Part shown: positions 1-6,406 of the stretch, one piece after another
Numbering within the stretch: the first letter of the stretch is position 1
Layout: each line of letters opens with the position of its first letter
From: Acidobacteria bacterium RIFCSPLOWO2_12_FULL_65_11
Lineage (GTDB): Bacteria > Acidobacteriota > Vicinamibacteria > Vicinamibacterales > CAVVIG01
Reading direction: 5' to 3'
Length of the DNA: 54,445 bases
NCBI GenBank assembly: GCA_001767495.1
Contig: MELA01000107.1
Coordinates: 18,971-73,415 of the forward strand
The notes under the pieces: generated by a model
What the model was told of the DNA's origin: nothing
The model's input: the letters and a program-made list of their open reading frames with translations, nothing else
The model's database searches: none
Position numbers and translations under genes: made by a program

Positions 1-72
1 GCCTGTTGTGCCGCTTGAGCGCCCGCAGAAACCTGAGCGCGGCCGGCGGAAAACACGGCACCGGTGTCCGCT

Positions 73-618
73 TCACCGCCGCGCCTGCGCCTGGACCTGT
101 GCGATCCGCTCCTGCCTCTCACGCGTCAGGTGCGGTACGAGCCCGATCATCCGCTGCATCAGCATCAGCTGACCTCGATGATGCATCTCATGTTCCTTCG
201 GCGAGAGCAGCATCTCGAACCTGGTCTTGGTCGCAGGTTGCGCACCGGGCATCATCGGCACCGTCTCGGAGAGCAACGCGTCCGACAGGCTTTCGAGATA
301 CGCCGCGAACCTCTCGCCCTCGGCCCTGAGGAACGCGACGATCTCCGCCTTGCTGCGCGGCTTGGCTTCCTCGGCGCTCGTCTTCTGCATGAGCGCCCGG
401 AAGTCGACCTTCGAGAAGTCCGTGATCCGGTTGCTGTGAATGTGATGCGCGAAGCCCGGGCTGAGCGCGATGTGAGCGAGCGTCTGGGCTACCGTGCGCG
501 TGTCGGGCGACGCGCGGAAGTCGTACTTGTCGTCCGGAATCTCTTCGGCGATTTTCACCGTGTTCGCACGGACCGTGCGAAACGCCGCCGCGAGCTCGTT
601 GCCACCGTAGTAGGTCAT
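73..618 (-). CDS. DinB family protein
   Basis: Small (181 aa) predicted four-helix-bundle protein of the DinB/YfiT-like superfamily, whose members are metal-dependent thiol transferases or stress proteins of mostly unknown substrate. It shows the usual pattern: an N-terminal helix with VRANTVKIAEEIPDDKYDFR, a first conserved His in TLAHIAL, and a C-terminal HEMHHRGQLMLMQRMIG motif supplying the other putative metal ligands. An upstream in-frame ATG exists at 639, but GGAGGAGAG lies 4 nt before the ATG at 618, so 618 is chosen. It stands alone, downstream of and co-directional with the aldehyde dehydrogenase. Family assignment is confident; the substrate is unknown. Confidence 0.9.
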   Translation of the reverse strand: MTYYGGNELAAAFRTVRANTVKIAEEIPDDKYDFRASPDTRTVAQTLAHIALSPGFAHHIHSNRITDFSKVDFRALMQKTSAEEAKPRSKAEIVAFLRAEGERFAAYLESLSDALLSETVPMMPGAQPATKTRFEMLLSPKEHEMHHRGQLMLMQRMIGLVPHLTRERQERIAQVQAQARR

Positions 619-649
619 CACTCTCTCCTCCTGGATCAACTTTATCCTA

Positions 650-672
650 TGCTCGCCGGGGCCCCACCCCCA
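650..672. repeat. GGGGCCCC-type intergenic repeat
   Basis: Copy of a short repeat with a GCTCGC(C/G)GGGGCCCCA core, lying between the DinB gene and the aldehyde dehydrogenase. Related copies occur near 14446-14500 and 26533-26577. Confidence 0.55.
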
Positions 673-747
673 GCTCGCTCTCGCTCGCGCCTTCGCGCTC
701 GCTCGGGCCGCAGGCGCTCCTTCGTCTCAAAGAATCCATCATCCGGG

Positions 748-2226
748 TTAGTACCAACCAATGGGTTCTTCGGACAGATTAATGTAGACCTGCTTGACGT
801 TGAGGTATTCCTCGACGCCCCATTTGCCGAGCTCGCGGCCGAAGCCGCTCTGCTTGTAGCCGCCCCACGGCGCCTCGACGTAAGTCGCGTGCATGTGGTT
901 GACCCACACAATGCCTGCGCGCAGGCGCTTGACGACACGCATGGCGCGGAAGATGTCGCGGGTCCACACGGCTGCGGCGAGGCCGTAGTATGTGTCGTTG
1001 GCGATGTCGAGCGCCTCTCGCTCGCTGTCAAACGGGATGACCGAGGCCACCGGACCGAAGATTTCCTCGCGGGCAATGCGCATGGAGTTGCCGACGTCGT
1101 AGAAGATGGTCGGCTCGACGAAGTATCCGCGGCCCAGCCGCGGGCCACTGGCAGGCCCGCCGCCGAGAGCGAGCTTCGCCTCCAGTTTGCCGAGCTCCTG
1201 GTAGCGGCGCACGCGATCGAACTGCTCGCGGCTGACCAGGGGTCCCATCTTCGTCTGGCGATCCGCGCCGGGTCCGAGCGTGATCGTGCGCGCCTTCTCG
1301 ACCATGGCGTCGAGAAACGACTTATAGATCGACCGCTCGACCAGAATCCGGCTGCCCGCCGAGCAGACCTCGCCCTGATTGAAGAACACTCCAAAGAGCG
1401 CGCCTTCGACGGCGGTTGTGAAATCGGCGTCGGCGAAGAAAATGTTCGGCGACTTGCCGCCCAGCTCGAGCGAGATCTTCTTGAGCGTGCCTGCCGCGCC
1501 ACGCATGATCACCTTGCCGACGTCGGCGCTGCCGGTAAACGCGATCTTGTCGACGCCGGAATGCTCGACGATGGCCGCGCCGGCCCCTTCGCCCAAGCCG
1601 GTCACGATGTTGACGACGCCGGGCGGGAGGCCCGCGTCGGCGAAGCTCGAGGCGAGCGCGAGAACGGAGAGCGGCGTCTGTTCTGCCGGCTTGAGCACCA
1701 TCGTGCAGCCGGCGCAGATCGCGGGCGCGAGTTTCCAGGCGGCCATGAGCAGCGGGTAGTTCCACGGCACAATCTGGCCCGCCACGCCGACCGGCTCGCG
1801 CAGCGCCAGGCTCATGGCGTTGTCGGGCACGGGGATGACGTCGCCGTGGATCTTGGTCGCGAGACCGCCGTAGTACTCGAAGCAGGTGGCGACGTCCGCG
1901 ATATCGAACTCCGCTTCGACAATCGGCTTGCCGTTGCTCTGTGTCTCGAGTGCGGCGAGCTCGTCGGCGCGACCGCGGACGATCTCGGCGAGCTTGAAGA
2001 GCACGCGGCCGCGGTCCTGCGCGGTCGCGTCCTTCCACGGCCCTTGGTCGAACGCCGCGCGCGCGGCACCGACGGCCACCTCGACGTCGGCGTCGCTCGC
2101 ATTGGGCACCTGGGCGATGACCTCGGTGGTGGCCGGATCGATGACGTCGAGGGTCGCCGACGTGCGGGCCGGGACGAACTTGCCGTTGATGTAGAGCTGC
2201 TCGGTAGTCACGGGCGCAATCGGCAA
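748..2226 (-). CDS. NAD(P)-dependent aldehyde dehydrogenase, betaine-aldehyde-dehydrogenase-like
   Basis: Full-length (492 aa) aldehyde dehydrogenase that should oxidise an aldehyde to its acid with NAD(P)+ in the cytoplasm. Visible landmarks: the Rossmann/cofactor region GQIVPWNYPLLMAAWKLAPA, catalytic Glu in LELGGKSPNI (about residue 255), catalytic Cys in NQGEVCSAGSR (about 290), and the conserved EEIFGPV and PWGGYKQSGFGRELG segments. The C-terminus and overall pattern resemble Bacillus GbsA-type betaine aldehyde dehydrogenases. No choline oxidase or transporter gene is nearby, so betaine aldehyde is only one possible substrate. Monocistronic in appearance. The family is certain; the substrate is inferred. 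Confidence 0.95.
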   Translation of the reverse strand: MPIAPVTTEQLYINGKFVPARTSATLDVIDPATTEVIAQVPNASDADVEVAVGAARAAFDQGPWKDATAQDRGRVLFKLAEIVRGRADELAALETQSNGKPIVEAEFDIADVATCFEYYGGLATKIHGDVIPVPDNAMSLALREPVGVAGQIVPWNYPLLMAAWKLAPAICAGCTMVLKPAEQTPLSVLALASSFADAGLPPGVVNIVTGLGEGAGAAIVEHSGVDKIAFTGSADVGKVIMRGAAGTLKKISLELGGKSPNIFFADADFTTAVEGALFGVFFNQGEVCSAGSRILVERSIYKSFLDAMVEKARTITLGPGADRQTKMGPLVSREQFDRVRRYQELGKLEAKLALGGGPASGPRLGRGYFVEPTIFYDVGNSMRIAREEIFGPVASVIPFDSEREALDIANDTYYGLAAAVWTRDIFRAMRVVKRLRAGIVWVNHMHATYVEAPWGGYKQSGFGRELGKWGVEEYLNVKQVYINLSEEPIGWY

Positions 2227-2309
2227 CTATAAGCCACAGGGGCTCGGAGGACCCAGAGGGATTTTAACCACAGAGCCACCGAGACACGGAGGCACGGACC
2301 TCCTTGGGA

Positions 2310-2452
2310 GGCGTCGCACGGGGGCCGGCGGAGCCGGCCGCTGCCTGATCAGAAGCACGGATGGAAAACGCAAACTACTTCACGCGCTTGTTGTTTGTGT
2401 TTTCCATCCGTGCTTCTGATCAGAGGCCCGCTTTGCGGGCGCGTGCGACGCC
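2310..2452. repeat. 143-nt nested palindrome (cruciform-type)
   Basis: The outer arms GGCGTCGCACG (2310-2320) and CGTGCGACGCC (2442-2452) pair perfectly. Inside are two small hairpins (GGCCGGC..GCCGGCC near 2322-2338 and GCCCGCTTTGCGGGC at 2426-2440) and a central pair of 31-nt arms (2345-2375 and 2393-2423) with a single mismatch and a 17-nt loop. The structure begins directly after the GxxExxY stop codon. It could end transcription or be the folded end of a mobile unit. Confidence 0.8.
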
Positions 2453-2893
2453 CTACAGGATAAGCCGCTTGATCCCTTCTTTCAGAAGACGTGAGTTGAA
2501 GTTCATGAGCAGACCGACCCGCTTGCCTGTCAGCCGAAGGTACGTCAGCAGTTGGGCTTCGTGAACAGGACTCAAGTGCTCGACGCACTTCACCTCTACC
2601 AGCACGAGATCGCCGACTACGAGGTCGACACGGTACTCGCCGAGCAGTCTGCCCTTGTAGTAGGCAGGAATGCGTGTCTGCCGAACGAACGACATGCCGC
2701 AGTCTTCCAGCTCGATGCACATCGCCGACTCGTAGATCTGCTCGAGCAGGCCCGGACCGAGTGCGCGATGAACGTCGATGGCACATGCGATGACTCGCGA
2801 CGTGAACAGATTGATTTGATCGATTTGTATGTTTCGTGTGTCTTGTGTGCTTTGGGTCTTCTCCGTGTCTTTGTGGCTCTGTGGTTCATTCAT
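2453..2893 (-). CDS. GxxExxY family PDDEXK-like protein
   Basis: A 146-aa protein of the GxxExxY family (PDDEXK_3 clan). The signature GPGLLEQIYE lies near residue 46, and a nuclease-like core YRVDLVVGDLVLVEVKCV supplies the D...ExK residues. The molecular role of the family is not established. The first 20 or so residues (MNEPQSHKDTEKTQS) are encoded by the CACAGAG/CACGGAG repeat that flanks the cassette, so the native domain probably starts near IQIDQINLFTSRVI. Its ATG overlaps the methylase TGA by 4 nt (ATGA). It therefore behaves as the third gene of the helicase-methylase operon, although it may have arrived by insertion. Confidence 0.9.
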   Translation of the reverse strand: MNEPQSHKDTEKTQSTQDTRNIQIDQINLFTSRVIACAIDVHRALGPGLLEQIYESAMCIELEDCGMSFVRQTRIPAYYKGRLLGEYRVDLVVGDLVLVEVKCVEHLSPVHEAQLLTYLRLTGKRVGLLMNFNSRLLKEGIKRLIL

Positions 2894-5800
2894 CTCTGCG
2901 ACCTCCGTGTCCCTGTGGCGAAAAGACGAAAGGCAGCGTCGCGCGCCTCCTGCGGGATCAGCGGGAACGTCGAGAGGACGTGCGCGAACTCGTCGGTCGT
3001 CAACTGATAGAGCTCGGCGACCCGCGCCTGCAGACGCGCGAAGACGAGGGGATCGAGATGACGCCCGCGCCGCGTCAGCAGCCTCGCGAGTGAGGCCACT
3101 TCACGGACGGCTGCGGGCGCGGCGTCGCGCGTCGGGATCGGCAGGTGCTCGACTGTGGCCGTGGTGACGTGCAGCGTCACCTGCAGCCGCACCAGGAAAT
3201 TGACCACGAAGCTGTTGAACAGCCCGCACAGATATTGCTGATCCCGGAGGGCGAGCGGCGAGCGCAGGCAGAACAGCGTGTGGGTGGAGACGCAGCCGGC
3301 CGGCAGGATCGCGGCGATGAGCGTCACGCGGTTCGTGGCGCCCGCAATGTCGCGGTACGCCAGCCGCGGACGTAGGTAGCGGCCATCGGGCAGCAGCCGA
3401 TGCGCCTCGCGAGAGCGGATGGCGTGTCGAGCCGACCCCAGATCCACGTCGAACGGCTGGATCTGTTTCCCCTCGACAATCGGCAGCCCTGCCCCCGGCG
3501 CACAGAAGGATCCGCGATCGTCGGTGGCGTTGAGCTCGCGGCCAAACCGCACCGACCAGCCGGACGGACTGCCGAGCGAGGGGAACAGCGCAGCGGCTCG
3601 TTCTGCGATGGCGAGATCCGTCGGCGTCTGCACCCACGGAATCGTCAGGTCCGGGCCCGACAGCCGATCGAGCACCGCCGGCGTGAGCCGGCTGACGAAC
3701 CACCGGGAGGACGCTGCCGGCTCTTCGCCGATCGATTCGAGCTCGGAGGGGTCGTCGAGGCCGAACCGGCAGGCGATCGAGCTCGTCGGCCGGCCGGTGG
3801 ACGCGGTCAGCAGCAGGAACCGGACCCCGCGGTGAATCGGGAACACACCGCGCCGGTTGTCGAAGCCGACGAGGGTGTCAACGTCCGAGCGGGCGAGGAG
3901 CAGGCGACGCAGCGAGGCGCTGCCGCGATCGGCGGCGAGACCCCATGGCAGCACGAGGCCCAGGCGTCCGCCGGCGCGGGCGAGCGAGCGCGCGCGCTCG
4001 ACAAAGAGCTGGTAGCGATTCGCGTGGCCGTCGGACTGAGCGCGGTAGATGCCGGCGTCGCGCGTGAACCGCATCATCAGGGCAAGGCCTTCTCGCGCGT
4101 GGCTCCTGACGTCTGTCGTTCCCGTGTCGGCGCGAATCATGTCCCACGGCGGGTTGCCAATCACGGCGTCAAAGCCTCCGTTGGCCAGGCGTGCGCCGTC
4201 GGGCGCGAAGAATACTTCGGGAAACTCGAGCTCCCAATGAAAGAACCGTCGCGCCCCGGCAACCTCTTCGCTGGCGCACAGATAGTCGCGTGTGGCTTGC
4301 GGCGGGAGCGAACCGCCGCCGGTCAGGATGGCGTCCGACAATGCACCGAACGCGGCGGGCGGCACCCCACGATCGGCCGACTGGAACCACGAGGCGCACC
4401 AGAGATCTGCGACCCGCTTCCAACGAGTGAGCGCTGAGTCTCGGCTGTTTATCGTGGCAAGCGCCCGCTCCTTGGCGCGCACGCTCTCGATCGTGTCGTT
4501 CGGCATCGACTCGAGCGAGAAGCGCACGGGCACGGCGGCGCCGAGCGCGTCATTGAAGCCAGGGAAGCGCGGCTCGTCAAACAGGGGCAACTCCTCTTCG
4601 ACCGAGGCTCGGCGCCCTCGCGCACGATGCGGCAGGCGACCGAGCGATGCGACCCACGCGCCGAGCAGACTGTCGCCAACGGCCAAGCGATGGTCGAGAA
4701 AACTGAGCGGTCGATCCGCCGCGAGCGTCGTCAGCCACAACGAGAGGCGGGCGAGTTGAACGGCCACTGGATTGAGGTCGACGCCGTACAGGCAGCGCTC
4801 GGCAATCGAACGGCGGACCGCGGCGCGGTCTTGGTCGCCAAGATCGCCCGGCCGACAGCCGCCCGTCTGGATGAGCGCCGCCTCGTACGCCCCGGCAAGA
4901 TAGCGGCACGCGGCGACGAGAAAGGCGCCGCTCCCCATCGAGGGATCGACCACGCGCAGCTGCAGGATGCGATCGGGTGTGGCGTCGCGGACGAGCGGAC
5001 CGAGCGTTCGGCGGACGAGGTACTCGGCGATCGGTTGAGGCGTGTAGAACGTGCCGGTGGCCTTGCGGACCCCGGAGCCTGGGATCAGCGTGACAGACGG
5101 GCGTCGGCCTCGGCCATGGCCCTTTGTAGTGTCCGGCTTCAGCCGGACCGTGGACGTCACGTGCGGTACGTAATCGAGCAGCGTCTCGTACACCGCCCCG
5201 AGCTGCTCGACGCCGAGATCGCGGTACGCAATCGGCTCACGTCCGGCGCGATCGGTCGACGGGCGCGTCGACAGCGCCAGGATCGCCCGCTGCGCCGCGC
5301 CATCGTCGAGATCGCGTCGCTCGGCGAGCGGCGTCCGCGCCGGCGCGAACAGGCGGCCGTTGAACGGCGTGACGCGGAGATCGCCGGCGCGGCATCCAGC
5401 GTGGGCGAGACGCGCCATGGCCCGCAGGGCGTCCCAAAGCCCCGGTGCGCCCTGCGGGTGTTCGGCCGCCTCGCGCAGAGCCTGCACGCTGTAGCTGTCG
5501 CGGTACACGGGGTGCCACAGAGGTACGAGGGCGCGCGCTTCGGCGAAGAGCAGAAAGACGATGCGGTAGACGATGGTGAGCGCCTGATCGAAGGTGTCGT
5601 CGAGCGTGAACGGGTGTCTCGTGGTCTGAGGCCGGACGAGCGCGTTGAGGACGTCGGCTGATGCGGCCAGCACGCCGTCCTTGAGGGACCGGCACACACC
5701 CGACGCGTGACGATCCGAGGCTTCGACCAAAACGTGAAGCGGTGTTCCGGTCCGCCTGAAGGCGGACACTACATCGGATTGCGGAACGGTTGCGGTCCGC

Positions 5801-6381
5801 CTAACCGCGGACACGACATCGGATGGTGGAGCGGGTTCCAGATCGCCGGAGGGCGAGTTGGTGAGTCCGTGCGCGCTGACGACGGCCAGAAAGGCGGCGA
5901 AGGCGCGCGGGTCGTCGAGGGTCAGATCCAGGTCGAACTCGATGTGTCGGCGCGCGAAGAGGCGTGCCGCATCGATGGCTCGGAGATGCGTGCCGTTGAA
6001 CAGAAGGCACCAGGGTGCGGATCGTGCGAGGGCCTCGGTGACGGCCGTGCGCCACAGCGGGTCGAGACGATCGCCCCACGATGCGACGAGCAGCGCCGTG
6101 GGGCGCGGGCCCCCGCGCAGGACGGCGGCGATCGACCGGTCGGCCGGTCTGATGTCCGACGGCGGATCGAATCCGAGCGCCGCGACGAGCGGCGCGGCGC
6201 CGACCTGCAGCATGGCGTGCACACTCGACGCGGGCCCGAGCGCCGCCGACCCTCGCCGCCACGCGACCAGCTCGCGATAGACGCGATCGATGAGCCGGTT
6301 GGTCTCGGCATTCCCGATCGTCGGGAGATAGGCTTCGAGGAACGCTTCCGAGACGAGATGGCCGGAGAGACCGGGGATCAT
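2890..6381 (-). CDS. Eco57I-like N6-adenine DNA methylase / putative restriction-modification protein
   Basis: Large (1163 aa) protein resembling type IIG and BREX/DISARM-type adenine methylases. Residues 1-170 form an N-terminal region that could hold a degenerate nuclease domain (WCLLFNGTHLRAID). The pre-methylase motif GTFYTPQPIAEYLVRR is near 443, the SAM-binding motif I VDPSMGSGAFLVAA near 478, and the catalytic NPPW tetrad near 743. The C-terminal 350 residues resemble target-recognition regions. Three palindromic repeats are translated in frame (about residues 188-212 and 410-420). The last nine residues (ATGTRRSQR) are repeat-encoded, so the native C-terminus may be lost. It starts 25 nt after the helicase stop with TGAGGTTAGG before ATG. 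Function inferred: DNA modification in a defence system. Confidence 0.88.
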   Translation of the reverse strand: MIPGLSGHLVSEAFLEAYLPTIGNAETNRLIDRVYRELVAWRRGSAALGPASSVHAMLQVGAAPLVAALGFDPPSDIRPADRSIAAVLRGGPRPTALLVASWGDRLDPLWRTAVTEALARSAPWCLLFNGTHLRAIDAARLFARRHIEFDLDLTLDDPRAFAAFLAVVSAHGLTNSPSGDLEPAPPSDVVSAVRRTATVPQSDVVSAFRRTGTPLHVLVEASDRHASGVCRSLKDGVLAASADVLNALVRPQTTRHPFTLDDTFDQALTIVYRIVFLLFAEARALVPLWHPVYRDSYSVQALREAAEHPQGAPGLWDALRAMARLAHAGCRAGDLRVTPFNGRLFAPARTPLAERRDLDDGAAQRAILALSTRPSTDRAGREPIAYRDLGVEQLGAVYETLLDYVPHVTSTVRLKPDTTKGHGRGRRPSVTLIPGSGVRKATGTFYTPQPIAEYLVRRTLGPLVRDATPDRILQLRVVDPSMGSGAFLVAACRYLAGAYEAALIQTGGCRPGDLGDQDRAAVRRSIAERCLYGVDLNPVAVQLARLSLWLTTLAADRPLSFLDHRLAVGDSLLGAWVASLGRLPHRARGRRASVEEELPLFDEPRFPGFNDALGAAVPVRFSLESMPNDTIESVRAKERALATINSRDSALTRWKRVADLWCASWFQSADRGVPPAAFGALSDAILTGGGSLPPQATRDYLCASEEVAGARRFFHWELEFPEVFFAPDGARLANGGFDAVIGNPPWDMIRADTGTTDVRSHAREGLALMMRFTRDAGIYRAQSDGHANRYQLFVERARSLARAGGRLGLVLPWGLAADRGSASLRRLLLARSDVDTLVGFDNRRGVFPIHRGVRFLLLTASTGRPTSSIACRFGLDDPSELESIGEEPAASSRWFVSRLTPAVLDRLSGPDLTIPWVQTPTDLAIAERAAALFPSLGSPSGWSVRFGRELNATDDRGSFCAPGAGLPIVEGKQIQPFDVDLGSARHAIRSREAHRLLPDGRYLRPRLAYRDIAGATNRVTLIAAILPAGCVSTHTLFCLRSPLALRDQQYLCGLFNSFVVNFLVRLQVTLHVTTATVEHLPIPTRDAAPAAVREVASLARLLTRRGRHLDPLVFARLQARVAELYQLTTDEFAHVLSTFPLIPQEARDAAFRLFATGTRRSQR
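5125..5149. repeat. GTCCGGCTTCAGCCGGAC palindrome inside the methylase gene
   Basis: Exact copy of the window's main palindrome family (TGTAGT followed by GTCCGGCTTCAGCCGGAC). It lies in frame within the methylase and encodes the peptide VRLKPDTT near residue 412, between the N-terminal and methylase domains. Confidence 0.9.
5749..5823. repeat. Two tandem palindrome copies inside the methylase gene
   Basis: Two related units, GGTCCGCCTGAAGGCGGAC and GGTCCGCCTAACCGCGGAC, each followed by AC(T/G)ACATCGGAT. They are read in frame as SDVVSAFRRTGT and SDVVSAVRRTAT near residues 187-213. The second copy has diverged so that its hairpin is imperfect. Confidence 0.85.
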
Positions 6382-6406
6382 CCTAACCTCAGGGGATGAA
6401 ATCGGT

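Larger units (their letters stand above)
2262..2920. mobile_element. Putative GxxExxY cassette with imperfect terminal inverted repeats
   Basis: The GxxExxY gene is bracketed by inverted copies of one sequence. The left copy (2266-2291) begins AACCACAGAGCCACCGAGAC. The right copy (2861-2886, read on the minus strand) begins AACCACAGAGCCACAAAGAC. They agree at 24 of 26 positions, and a second partial unit lies at 2901-2920 (minus). The right repeat encodes the first residues of the nuclease and the outer unit encodes the last residues of the methylase. The layout suggests a unit inserted at the methylase 3' end. No transposase is present, so mobility is inferred. Confidence 0.5.

Noticed and set aside
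64-2232. Long plus-strand ORF (722 codons) opposite the DinB and aldehyde dehydrogenase genes
   Set aside because: It is antisense to two clear genes, is Arg/Ala-rich without any domain, and exists because high GC removes stop codons.
3400-5661. Two plus-strand ORFs of about 345 codons inside the methylase gene
   Set aside because: They are antisense shadows of the methylase, with no recognisable motif and no ribosome binding site.
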